This document shows positions 26,590 through 34,931 of a stretch of 64,000 nt of DNA, in pieces. The notes under the pieces are model-generated. The model saw only the letters and a list, made by a program, of their open reading frames with translations, was not told where the DNA came from and ran no database searches. This DNA comes from Acidimicrobiaceae bacterium (GTDB lineage: Bacteria > Actinomycetota > Acidimicrobiia > Acidimicrobiales > Poriferisodalaceae), in assembly GCA_905182565.1 (NCBI GenBank), contig CAJJCB010000027.1, positions 186,001 through 250,000 of the forward strand, read 5' to 3'. Position numbers and translations under genes: made by a program. The number at the start of each line of letters is the position of its first letter. Within the stretch, counting starts at the first letter, position 1.

Positions 26590-26640
26590 ATGACTGAACT
26601 AAACCCTCTTGAACAAAAAGTTACTGCTGATGCAGGTTGA
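26590..26640 (+). CDS. Possible 16-residue leader peptide or gene remnant
   Basis: ATG at 26590 opens a frame reading MTELNPLEQKVTADAG and stops at 26640, three bases before the ATG of the nuclease gene. No Shine-Dalgarno is visible. The placement would let its translation affect initiation of the next gene, but it may equally be chance or a broken N-terminal exon-like remnant of an earlier longer gene. Confidence 0.25.
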   Translation: MTELNPLEQKVTADAG

Positions 26641-26643
26641 TAT

Positions 26644-28998
26644 ATGGGGAGTATGACAGAGACTCTCTCGTACTCTGGAGCAACCAAAAGAAGCGTTCTT
26701 CAACAGTTAGCTTCTGATTTCCCTGACGCTGGTTTCTCTGAACTGCAAGCACGCCTGCAACGAATAGTTGGCGATACTGTAACTGCTGGCTGGGCACGTA
26801 ATAAGCGTGTTTTAGGCCTGAAAGAGTACCAAAGACGTGTCAACATTGATGCTGTGTCCTCTTCGCCTAACGCCGTCAACATAATATTTGATGACTACTC
26901 ATATAACCAGAACGAAAACACCATAGATATCTCCGGTTTACGCCTCGGTGGCTATGACGCCAAAATTGTTTCTAAGAAGAAATGCCCTACAGAGCTGGCT
27001 TTCAACCACATACCTGACATCGCTGCTGAATTAGTTGAGCATTCAGAGTTCACACAAAGCCTTTTTTCTGAAGGTAACCATTTCGAAGATGCGTTAATGG
27101 ATCAGATCAACGCTTCGGCCCCTCGGGGCAAGAGCGGCGAGTTCAACTGTCCAATAGGTGCTGTAGCAACCAAAAAAGATCAAGCAGAGTTCAAAGCTGC
27201 GCTTCGTTCAATGCGTACTGGTGTGCGAGTAGTCACCTTGATAGGTGAAGAGGACCGTGATCAGGTAGCAGCTGGCGAAATAACCTACGAACAGTCATCT
27301 CGTGCGGCTAGAGAGTTCGCAACTAAGGAACTTCTTAGAAACCCAGGCGATATCAAAGTTTTGATGAACCCACGTTTGCCTTCACCTGCAGATAACTCCC
27401 GTGTAGGAGAACCTGACTTCACCCTTCGTAGCGAAACTGACCTCCCGAACAACAAACCAGCGTGGCTTGGCGTAGATGCGAAAATGCATGGTGCCATAGA
27501 TTTCAACAAGAAATCAGGCAAAGGCTCCGGACGGGTCCTCGATGCAAACGGCTCCAAAGTCGAATACGTAATGGAGTATGTGACTCTCGCCGATATGGGT
27601 TTGGGACGTAACGTTTCAGGAACTCTTCGCCAAGGTGGCAGAGCGAAAATGGAAGACGCGTTACAGCTTTCTCATTACCGTGACATGCTCGCCGCTGGTG
27701 GTTTCGGTAGGGCTGATGAGCAATACGGTTACGTAATCGGTAAAGCTTTAGCTGGTTTATCTTTTGTTGCTGTGCGCATGGACCTCACAGCTCTTGTGTA
27801 TTCAGCTGCTGATGGCACCGTCAACGCAGAATCTGCTGAAGGAGCGTACAAACGAGGATTCGTTGAAGCTGCACAAATCGTACGTAATGCTAAAGACCAC
27901 GGTATTTACCCTCGCCCAATGGTGAACGCGTTATGTGGCGAGTGCACATACAAGCCAACATGTACCCAAATCTGGGAAGACAATGACGAAGTAACCCGTA
28001 TAGCTGGTGTCACTCCTAAAATCGCTGAAACTAAGCTCGCAGCCCTAAACATCACTACTGTTTCTGAATTAGCGAACTTAGAACTTGGTACCGACAAACT
28101 CGATAAGCACATCGACTTCGCTCGCGTATATGACGCCGCTCGAAAGTCAGGTAAAGTTTATGCGTACCGTCGCCGTGGGCTTCCATCAGTAGAGATCGAT
28201 AGCCGTCCTGTTGCGTTGTTTGTTGACATGGAAAACTCAGTAAGCCTTCAAGATGAACTGTTTGATCCCAAAGCATCCCAGATTGTTTACCAATGGGGAA
28301 TGCACCTTGTTAACTACCAGGTTGACGCAGATAACAAAGTCGTTGGTGAGAAGTACAACGACGTTGCGTCAGTTAGAGCCAAGCACTTGCAGTTCGACGA
28401 TTTCTCGCACACAGACGAAGGTGAGCTAAAGGTTTTCCTTCAAATGTGGGAAACAGCTCAAAAAGCTCGTGCCTCTGCGATCCGTAAGTACAAAACTCCT
28501 GAAGCTTTCGGTTTCTATGTATGGTCCGCCGCTGAAACACGGATCATGCGTCACCTTGTTAGCAAGCACCTCGGCGCTTCTGGTTTACCTACTTTGACTG
28601 AACTTGAGACATTCATTGAAGCTCACGTCATTGACCAGCTGGCGATCATGAGAGACATGCTTATTGTTCCAACAGCGTCCTACTCCATAAAAGACGTAGC
28701 GAAAATGATCCTCAGCAAAGACGGAACGCCTTTCAGTTGGCCAATGGCTGATGCTGGCGGGGCTGCTTCAACGCAATGGTATGCAAAAGCTGTTGATGGC
28801 GACATGGAACAAATGGCAAAAGTACGTGAGTACAACAAAGCTGACACTGAGATCCAAGTACAAATCTGGAATCAGTTGATTCGAGTTGCACGCTCGTTGA
28901 AAGATTCCGGTTTCAAACCAGTTGAACGTTTAGACAAGTTCTACAACGGCGAAGCAACTATCGAAGACGTTGATTTCGAAGCCGAAATGAGTAAATAG
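26644..28998 (+). CDS. Fe-S RecB/Cas4-like nuclease - HhH - RNase H-like (YprB-type) exonuclease
   Basis: A 784-aa multidomain nuclease, nearest to the TM0106-family RecB-like putative nucleases (from memory). The PD-(D/E)XK domain has KKCPTELAFNH (Cys114), EGNHFED (Glu148), GEPDF (Asp258), GVDAK (Asp278, Lys280) and QLSHY (Gln341, Tyr345). CGECTYKPTC gives Cys431, Cys434 and Cys440. One distant plus three clustered cysteines is the [4Fe-4S] pattern of Cas4, AddB and Dna2. IAGVTPKIAETKLAALNI (453-470) looks like a helix-hairpin-helix. From 522 a DEDD-type RNase H-like domain follows (FVDMEN Asp528/Glu530; YSIKDVA; YNKADT Asp734). No helicase is attached or adjacent. Many codons end in C, unlike neighbouring genes. 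ATG 26644 is preferred; 26653 is possible. Confidence 0.8.
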   Translation: MGSMTETLSYSGATKRSVLQQLASDFPDAGFSELQARLQRIVGDTVTAGWARNKRVLGLKEYQRRVNIDAVSSSPNAVNIIFDDYSYNQNENTIDISGLRLGGYDAKIVSKKKCPTELAFNHIPDIAAELVEHSEFTQSLFSEGNHFEDALMDQINASAPRGKSGEFNCPIGAVATKKDQAEFKAALRSMRTGVRVVTLIGEEDRDQVAAGEITYEQSSRAAREFATKELLRNPGDIKVLMNPRLPSPADNSRVGEPDFTLRSETDLPNNKPAWLGVDAKMHGAIDFNKKSGKGSGRVLDANGSKVEYVMEYVTLADMGLGRNVSGTLRQGGRAKMEDALQLSHYRDMLAAGGFGRADEQYGYVIGKALAGLSFVAVRMDLTALVYSAADGTVNAESAEGAYKRGFVEAAQIVRNAKDHGIYPRPMVNALCGECTYKPTCTQIWEDNDEVTRIAGVTPKIAETKLAALNITTVSELANLELGTDKLDKHIDFARVYDAARKSGKVYAYRRRGLPSVEIDSRPVALFVDMENSVSLQDELFDPKASQIVYQWGMHLVNYQVDADNKVVGEKYNDVASVRAKHLQFDDFSHTDEGELKVFLQMWETAQKARASAIRKYKTPEAFGFYVWSAAETRIMRHLVSKHLGASGLPTLTELETFIEAHVIDQLAIMRDMLIVPTASYSIKDVAKMILSKDGTPFSWPMADAGGAASTQWYAKAVDGDMEQMAKVREYNKADTEIQVQIWNQLIRVARSLKDSGFKPVERLDKFYNGEATIEDVDFEAEMSK

Positions 28999-29097
28999 CT
29001 AAGCAAACCGGTTAGCGCCCGAGCCCAGCAGGTGGGCCTTCAACGAGGAGGGTTTACTTAGGTAGATGGAGTTCAACCAGTCCAGATTCTCTGCATC

Positions 29098-29643
29098 TCA
29101 TGCAACCCCAGGTACGATCCCCCAGCGGATTCGGGCCCAAGAGCGTTCGTGGAAGAAATAGAGTGCCACCTTCGTGAAAACCTCGAAGCCACCTATCGAG
29201 ATCGCTGTCGCAAGACTGCCAGTGAAGATGAACCCGAGCAGCATGGTATCTAAACTTGCCAAGATCCGATATGTCGCCGTCTTGGTGACCGAGCGCCGTC
29301 GACCGTCCCGGTAGTGTCCTTCCGCGTCCAGGTCTCGGTCCCACTGCAACCGCGACCAGAACCGTTCATGCAAAAAATATAGTGTCAGCTTCGTAGCCAC
29401 CTCAGTTAGAGCAATATATACAGCAGTTTTTGCTCTAACACTGCTGCTTACCTCCTCAAGGCCGAAGAACGGACCTAGAAAACTCAGAATGACAAAGGAT
29501 AGGACCAACGTGTCAAGGGTCCCTAACACCCGCCAAGAGATCGCTTTGAGAATCGAACGAGCCGGCCGGATCTCCGGTGGATTTGGGGGGTTAAGGCGCG
29601 GATCCTCAGGACCGAAGATCGGGCGTTCAGGCTGCTCCTTCAT
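29098..29643 (-). CDS. Tandem DUF2061 membrane protein
   Basis: A 181-aa protein with two DUF2061 copies. Each has a K..(S/T)(W/Y)R(V/I)L...DT entry helix (AISWRVLGTLDTLVLSF and TATYRILASLDTMLLGF), a second hydrophobic helix, and ends in LYFLHERFW or LYFFHERSW. About four membrane segments. The family's role is not established. I place the start at the ATG at 29643, which shares one base with the stop codon of the upstream small gene (TAATG), typical of coupled translation; the longer frame to 29724 would overlap that gene. Confidence 0.75.
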   Translation of the reverse strand: MKEQPERPIFGPEDPRLNPPNPPEIRPARSILKAISWRVLGTLDTLVLSFVILSFLGPFFGLEEVSSSVRAKTAVYIALTEVATKLTLYFLHERFWSRLQWDRDLDAEGHYRDGRRRSVTKTATYRILASLDTMLLGFIFTGSLATAISIGGFEVFTKVALYFFHERSWARIRWGIVPGVA

Positions 29644-29837
29644 TATTCGTTCGTATCCCGGATAAGGGTGACGCTGTAGCCGAACAAAGAGTTGTGTGAA
29701 ATGTTGAACTTGTGCAAAGTCCAACCTTGGTCGGTGCCTTCTTTCAGGTACTCATCAAGAAAATTTTGAAGATTGTCAGTTGTCCTTCGCGTCAGAAAGG
29801 ATCCGTCGACGTTTCGGACCATTGATTTGTAGGTCAT
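29643..29837 (-). CDS. Small DUF4177-like protein
   Basis: A 64-aa protein starting at the ATG at 29837, with GGAG nine bases upstream. The core LDEYLKEGTDQGWTLHKF followed by GYSVTLIRDTNE resembles the DUF4177 fold, in which a helix ending in GW.L is followed by a beta strand ending in an Arg. No function is known. It overlaps the DUF2061 gene by one base and is probably co-expressed with it. The call is tentative because the protein is short. Confidence 0.5.
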   Translation of the reverse strand: MTYKSMVRNVDGSFLTRRTTDNLQNFLDEYLKEGTDQGWTLHKFNISHNSLFGYSVTLIRDTNE

Positions 29838-30247
29838 TAATGGGTTCTCCGCTCCTCTTATTGATAGTGAGCCAGATACTAGATCTTCAGAAGCCCTAAC
29901 GAGGGCCGACATGCAAGATCAGTGTCCCTTTAGCCAGGTTCTGAGACAACAACCCAAATTTGCTAAGGAGTGGACTGCAAAAGAAACGTTCGAGATAGGG
30001 ATTGTGCAAGAATTTGCCGATGAGTCGACCGTGATCAGGAAGGCGATACAAAGGGCTCATAGTTTGGCCCATCTGGTCGAACGGCGTGAGATATTTGGTT
30101 GGACTAAAGAATAAATTTAGGGAGAACTCGCAGCCATCAATGGGTAAAACGGGCCTACTCGCATGCTTCCGAACATGCATGAATACCCGAGCGCTCCCGG
30201 TCTCATTTCTTGATTGTTGATGTTGTCTCGGAGCATCTGATAACACA
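29838..30247. other. Gap without a convincing gene
   Basis: Open frames exist on both strands here (for example 29911-30114 plus and 29896-30372 minus), but neither shows a recognisable domain or a good ribosome-binding site, and the minus one runs into the hydantoinase gene in another frame. The gap probably holds the promoter for the DUF4177-like/DUF2061 pair and the end of the hydantoinase transcript. Confidence 0.45.
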
Positions 30248-31759
30248 CTATTTAAGAGGACCGACGACACGAGCTCGAACACGCCGAGCGTCGCCAGGTA
30301 GATAAGCAATGGGTAGGTCTTCCACCTCGATGACCTCAACCAGTGACGGGTCAGCTCCCGAAGCCACGGCATCTTCAGTCGCTATTTGAATAGCTTCGGC
30401 GACAGCGGCATCATGCCCCATACCTTGGAAAACTCGATCAACACCACCACTGACTTCAGCCAAAGCAGCCCCAATTGCGTTCGCAGTGTCGCCGTAGCGA
30501 GGTCGAACCACCTCAGTTATACCCTGCATAGTGTCCGACACTGCAAAAGCTCCGCCACCAACTGCTATTAAGGGAACTTCGTTGGACGAAAGTTTCATCC
30601 GGTCAGCGCCGCCTGCGATTATCGTTGCTGCGTGAGCAAGAATTTCGTCAGCATTCGGTAGATCTGGTCGTGATGTCCCGTCGATTTTCAATATCCCTGC
30701 TGCTATCGCGGCGTCCGTAAGTGTTTGGACAGAACCGCCGAAGGCAAGTGCCTCTGTAGTTAGCCGCTGCCCGACGCTATTTGGGCCGAGCCTTAGGGGG
30801 TTCAGATGAATTTGGCTTCCGCCACCTAGCCCAATAGAAAGCACGTCGGGGAGTTGAAATAAAGTGCGCACCCCACCCACTTCCACTGCGGCGTTGGCTT
30901 GTCGGGGGTAACCCGACACAATTGCCCCGAAGTCCGCTGTAGTTCCACCAACATCAACAACAAGTCCATCAGTTACACCCCCGAGGGCAGCTGCGCCTCT
31001 CATGGAGTTGGTGGGGCCCGACGCGAAGGTGAGGACCGGATACTTGGCTGCCTCTTCCACTTGAAGAAGGGTGCCGTTGTTTTGGGTCAAAAATAAACGG
31101 GTGCCGGAACCGAAACCAATCTGGTCAATCGCTGATGCAAAAGCTGAGATGACTGATCCAGCGAGTTCTAATAAGCAAGCGTTCAAACCTGCTGCATTTT
31201 CTCGTTCCAACAGCCCAAGTTGGCCAAGGCGGTGAGATACCGTGATTTGGGCCTTTGGGTGGTATTCCGCAATGATTTCGGCGGCTCGATCTTCTTGACG
31301 CGTGTCTATAGGTGAGAAGCTGCCTGCGATCACTATGGCGTTGATGCCCAGGTCAGCGAACTGGTGAGCAGCCTCAATCACAGCTGATTCGTCTAGTTCT
31401 TCGAAGGGGCGTCCATCGTATTCGATGCCGCCTCTTACCATAAACGTTTTGCCCCGGACCACTTCAGCGAGATCGGGGGGCCAGCCAACGAGTGGGGGCA
31501 ATGAACGGCCAGCTGGTAACCCAATCCGCAAGAATCCCACCTGGTTTAACTGGCTTCGTTGGACAACTGCGTTAGTGAACTGGGTTGTGCCAATTACTAC
31601 GGCCCCGATGTCATGGTGAGAAAGACCTTCGAGAACTTTTTGGATGCCACTTAACACATCATTGGTTGTTGGTGTCTTGATGGTCTCGACTACTTCGACG
31701 CCATCAAGTAGTGCCCCGTCAGTGTTAGTGCCTCCAACGTCAATACCGATACGTCTCAT
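30248..31759 (-). CDS. Hydantoinase/oxoprolinase family protein, HyuA-type
   Basis: A 503-aa HyuA-type protein. RRIGIDVGGTNTDGALLDG is the ASKHA-type ATP-binding start of the Hydant_A_N domain, and VDVGGTTADFGAI plus SIGLGGGSQIHL mark the hydantoinase A core. These enzymes open hydantoin or 5-oxoproline-like rings, using ATP in the oxoprolinase branch. It is shorter than typical HyuA (about 690 aa), as in the group paired with DUF917. ATGA overlap with the DUF917 gene shows a three-gene operon AroM-DUF917-HyuA. The exact substrate is unknown. Confidence 0.85.
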   Translation of the reverse strand: MRRIGIDVGGTNTDGALLDGVEVVETIKTPTTNDVLSGIQKVLEGLSHHDIGAVVIGTTQFTNAVVQRSQLNQVGFLRIGLPAGRSLPPLVGWPPDLAEVVRGKTFMVRGGIEYDGRPFEELDESAVIEAAHQFADLGINAIVIAGSFSPIDTRQEDRAAEIIAEYHPKAQITVSHRLGQLGLLERENAAGLNACLLELAGSVISAFASAIDQIGFGSGTRLFLTQNNGTLLQVEEAAKYPVLTFASGPTNSMRGAAALGGVTDGLVVDVGGTTADFGAIVSGYPRQANAAVEVGGVRTLFQLPDVLSIGLGGGSQIHLNPLRLGPNSVGQRLTTEALAFGGSVQTLTDAAIAAGILKIDGTSRPDLPNADEILAHAATIIAGGADRMKLSSNEVPLIAVGGGAFAVSDTMQGITEVVRPRYGDTANAIGAALAEVSGGVDRVFQGMGHDAAVAEAIQIATEDAVASGADPSLVEVIEVEDLPIAYLPGDARRVRARVVGPLK

Positions 31760-32832
31760 GGACAGGGGTCCACGGGTTCAAGATCGTATCCCATCGCACG
31801 GGGCCCAACATAATTGAGACCTGCCGGACTCAAGAACAGAGGCGGCGCGGTAATGCCCATGAGAGCTACCCGTTGACCGTAACGGGCTGTCTCTGTGCCG
31901 ATCGCCTCACCTGAAGTTGCGTCGAGTAAACAAATGAGGTGAGGCACGGTTGCGATGACCCGGTCCCCAAGACGCGCCACCAACCATTCGTTCTGAAAGT
32001 CAAGTTCGACGTGGTATCCGGAATATTCGTCCAACCCATCGAGTTTGGCTGTGCCGCGGAGAAAGCCACCCGTTGTGCGTCGATCAACATCGATAATTTT
32101 GCCAGTGAAAATCAGTTCGCCCTCAGCAGCGACGCAGATAGCTGCTACCGGGTCCTCATGAGCGGCGCGTGCTTCACGGACTCTGGCCCCAAGTTGGATC
32201 GCGAAACTCATTGAATTCGCTACACCCCAGCGTTTGACCTCGGCTCCACTTCTCGGAGCCTTACAAGTTGCGGCCATCGAACCCGTTTCGATAGTGAGCG
32301 CACGACTAGTTCGTTCCATCCACTTCCACGTGGGGACGTTCGTAATAACAGCCTCGACCCCCCGCGGGTCCACGAGAGCCAACGGCCAGGGTTGTAGACC
32401 ACCGATAGCGAAACTCGTCATTTGTGCTTCCGGGTAAGCCCTCCCCATGGCATCTGCGTCGACGATTGGTAAACCAAGGTGAGCTGCCGCCATTAAGGGT
32501 TGAAAGGCATTTGAACCGCCAATTTCAGTTGCCATTACCGCGTCGAACGATGACCCTAAGTACTCGCCCATTATCTCCACTACTCGGGCTACATCGCGTG
32601 CATCTTGGAGACGTTCCTGCATCACAAGTGGCGCCCCCATTGTGGATACCACCGCAACCTGAGCATCGTCATCTAGTTCTTGAGGGTCAATTAACTCAAA
32701 CTGTGTGCCTGTGGCAGCTATTTGTTGCACGTTAAGGTGGTTGAGGTAGGGGTTTCCTCCCCCTCCGGTCCCGAGAATCCAGGCACCAACAGCGAGATCG
32801 TCGACGTCTGTCGCGTCCAAGCTACGGGTCAT
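31756..32832 (-). CDS. DUF917 family protein (S-methyl-thiohydantoin desulfurase-like)
   Basis: A 358-aa DUF917 protein. TDVDDLAVGAWILGTGGGGNPY opens the first domain, followed by VVSTMGAPLVMQERL, ATEIGGSNAFQPL and PIVDADAMGRAYPE, all characteristic of the family, which I recall being renamed S-Me-THD after a thiohydantoin-acting member. I place the start at the ATG at 32832, which overlaps the AroM stop by 4 nt (ATGA); an upstream start at 32865 would lie inside aroM. It probably works with the HyuA-type enzyme on a hydantoin-like or related cyclic amide (inference). Confidence 0.85.
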   Translation of the reverse strand: MTRSLDATDVDDLAVGAWILGTGGGGNPYLNHLNVQQIAATGTQFELIDPQELDDDAQVAVVSTMGAPLVMQERLQDARDVARVVEIMGEYLGSSFDAVMATEIGGSNAFQPLMAAAHLGLPIVDADAMGRAYPEAQMTSFAIGGLQPWPLALVDPRGVEAVITNVPTWKWMERTSRALTIETGSMAATCKAPRSGAEVKRWGVANSMSFAIQLGARVREARAAHEDPVAAICVAAEGELIFTGKIIDVDRRTTGGFLRGTAKLDGLDEYSGYHVELDFQNEWLVARLGDRVIATVPHLICLLDATSGEAIGTETARYGQRVALMGITAPPLFLSPAGLNYVGPRAMGYDLEPVDPCP

Positions 32833-33479
32833 CCAAGAAGCTCTGAGGCGATGTGTGCGGTGCATCGAACGGCTGATAGAACCGGCACTCCAGTTGTTTC
32901 GCGAACTTGGTTCAATAATGACGTCTCGTATCCGAAACAGTCGAGTACGACAAGGTCCACTGCAGCACCAGCCAGTATGGCTGCTGCCGCTCGGGGGTCT
33001 TCGCCTGGCTTTACGGCAGCAACTACTACTGCTCTATTAGATCGTTGCCATTGTTGAGCTAACGACTCGACCTGCTCCGTTAAGGGCACTAACACTCCCA
33101 AAGTGCACTCGGCAGGAGCGACAGCATCCACAATGCCTTCAAGAATCGTTGAAGGGAACAACACGTTCGGGTAGTCCGGGAGTCCGGTGAATTTACCTGT
33201 GCAGGCAACTAAAACTGGGCGACCCTCCCGTTCTATAAGTAGTTTTTCTAGACGAATGGTGGCGGCCTGCTTCGAGATCATCACATCGGCGCCGTTAGCG
33301 AGACGAGTGTGAAAGGTGTCAGATGCATTCTTAGGGGCAAGGTGTGCGATCTCGTCAGTAGATAACCCGTCGAGTGCGCCACGGACCTCGATAGGTCTCG
33401 CTCCCAATACTTGGAGGAGTTCTTTTTTGATGTCATCTCGAGGCGCTTGGCCAATAGTTAGAACAAGCAGCGGCTCCAC
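32829..33479 (-). CDS. AroM family protein
   Basis: A 216-aa AroM-like protein with LTIGQAPRDDI near the N-terminus and VALVPL/CFGYE-type blocks (VLVPLTEQ, LDCFGYETSLL), as in AroM and Asp/Glu-racemase-like proteins. The biochemical role of AroM is not known; its Cys residues in LVACTGKF and LDCFGY sit where racemases carry theirs, so a racemase-like function on hydantoin-derived amino acids is possible (inference). GTG start. It is the first gene of the operon with DUF917 and HyuA, and the operon is richer in G+C than its surroundings. Confidence 0.75.
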   Translation of the reverse strand: MEPLLVLTIGQAPRDDIKKELLQVLGARPIEVRGALDGLSTDEIAHLAPKNASDTFHTRLANGADVMISKQAATIRLEKLLIEREGRPVLVACTGKFTGLPDYPNVLFPSTILEGIVDAVAPAECTLGVLVPLTEQVESLAQQWQRSNRAVVVAAVKPGEDPRAAAAILAGAAVDLVVLDCFGYETSLLNQVRETTGVPVLSAVRCTAHIASELLG

Positions 33480-33684
33480 AGCAGAAAGTTAACACACATA
33501 ATGCATTAGCGACGCCTCGGAAATTATCGAAACAAGCGCCCGCCATATGCGCCAATAAGCAAGAACGAACACCCTTTTTAAGCGATCCAGGATTCTTATC
33601 TATAAGAGGACCGTTATCAACTTATCAATTCTCAATAGTTGGAGCATCCACAGAACTGTTAAAGTCTGAGGCTATTTTTGGTCT

Positions 33685-34152
33685 ATGACTTGTTGTGCCC
33701 GAAGTACATGTGGAGCTTCCGCAGTTTTAAACCTTTGGTACAATTCGAAAAATCGTTCAGTTTGGATCACTGAAATGGATGCTGAATCCGGTGATGCTTT
33801 GGCTGTGTGTCAAAAACACGTCGATAGTCTTAGGGTCCCAATCGGTTGGAGTATGCATGATGAACGTGATGGAACGGCCAGATTGTGGACTGGTGATGTC
33901 CAGAAGAGACAAAGAGCTAATGTTCCGAAAAACCAGGTAGTTCGAAAGCAAAGAACAGAAAGCGGAAAAATTGTCGAAATTGAAGAATTACAATTATTTC
34001 CGACATCAGAAACACTCGACGAGGTACCAACCCAGAGAGCTGTGCTTACATCGCAGCTAATTCCTGGGGCCGTTGTTTATGTGGATAGCAAACCGAATTG
34101 GTTAGGGAAGAGTAGTCCTCTTTTAGAGAGAGCTTTTCGCTCTTCAACTTGA
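33685..34152 (+). CDS. DUF3499 family protein
   Basis: A 155-aa DUF3499 protein, an actinobacterial family. The N-terminal TCCARSTCGASAVLNLWY and AVCQKHVDSLRVPIGW carry Cys and His residues spaced like a zinc-ribbon, and the middle is basic and low complexity (about residues 73-95). No function is established. It stands alone with a 205-bp upstream gap and converges on the two small genes to its right. Confidence 0.85.
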   Translation: MTCCARSTCGASAVLNLWYNSKNRSVWITEMDAESGDALAVCQKHVDSLRVPIGWSMHDERDGTARLWTGDVQKRQRANVPKNQVVRKQRTESGKIVEIEELQLFPTSETLDEVPTQRAVLTSQLIPGAVVYVDSKPNWLGKSSPLLERAFRSST

Positions 34153-34167
34153 CCCAGTGAAAATATT

Positions 34168-34428
34168 TTAAAGAAGCTCGGTGGGGCGCTGGTCTGTCAA
34201 TACCAAACGACCTTTAAAGTTAAATGTTGCTCGGAATCTAATTGAATTATTGTCCACAAGAACTAATTCGACCCCGTCGTTACCGATTGATAGCTCGCAG
34301 TTCAACTCATTTTGTAAAGCAGGAATTATTCCTTCTAGAAGATCACGAATTTTTTGACGTCGGTCTGCCTCGATTAAATCTAAGTCGAATTCAACAAAAT
34401 CTCCGGGCTCTGTGCCTATAGCCCTCAT
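34168..34428 (-). CDS. Hypothetical 86-aa protein
   Basis: I do not recognise this acidic protein. It begins with an extended segment FVEFDLDLIEAD, then a helix RRQKIRDLLEGIIPALQNEL and a beta-rich end. It overlaps the stop of the HATPase-type gene upstream by 4 nt (ATGA), so it is probably a partner of that regulator. It is too long for a typical anti-anti-sigma remnant motif and no STAS signature is evident. Confidence 0.5.
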   Translation of the reverse strand: MRAIGTEPGDFVEFDLDLIEADRRQKIRDLLEGIIPALQNELNCELSIGNDGVELVLVDNNSIRFRATFNFKGRLVLTDQRPTELL

Positions 34429-34799
34429 TTATTCAATCTTTTGGCTTGTTTATAAATACCAGTTAAAACTGAGTTCCCTTTTGGATCGATTTGAAGAGAA
34501 AATGAATCAAGCAAAGCCTCTACGATCGCTAACCCGTTGCCGCTCTCTTTCAGAGATGTGCATTGTGGTGCGATATCAAATGGTGGGTTATTTGAGATAA
34601 TAGTAAATTTTACTCCATTTTCAATGTGATGGATTTGAATTATCTGTGGGCCGAATCCATGGATCATCCCATTAGTTAAAAGCTCTGTGACGACGAGTTC
34701 AAGATCTGTAGTGCACGCAGGATGCTGTTTCAGCCAAGTACGCGCTCGTAATAGGTCTAGAGGATTCTCCTCACAGACAAAATAAGTACTTGGGAACAT
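34425..34799 (-). CDS. RsbW-like ATP-binding regulatory protein (anti-sigma / HATPase_c_2)
   Basis: A 124-aa single-domain GHKL-type ATPase. LELVVTELLTNGMIHGF supplies the N-box (E..TN...H), and ESGNGLAIVEALLDSF the G2 glycine region. Such small proteins act as anti-sigma factors or serine kinases in stress and developmental switches, with an antagonist and a phosphatase. Here the only partner candidate is the 86-aa gene that follows with an ATGA overlap. No sigma factor gene is adjacent. Confidence 0.7.
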   Translation of the reverse strand: MFPSTYFVCEENPLDLLRARTWLKQHPACTTDLELVVTELLTNGMIHGFGPQIIQIHHIENGVKFTIISNNPPFDIAPQCTSLKESGNGLAIVEALLDSFSLQIDPKGNSVLTGIYKQAKRLNK

Positions 34800-34931
34800 T
34801 ATTATCCAGATTGACAGAATTGGTTGCGGCAGTTGAACAATTTGATGGATCTTATAAGTTACACCTGTAATTCGTTTAGGGTTGATTTGTCTTCTAGCTA
34901 GAGCAGAGATTTTAGATAAAAATCTAAGACA

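Noticed and set aside
29911-30114. 67-codon plus-strand frame in a gap
   Set aside because: No ribosome-binding site and no motif; one of several chance frames in the gap.
29896-30372. 158-codon minus-strand frame
   Set aside because: It overlaps the hydantoinase gene in another frame, has no motif, and its composition looks random.
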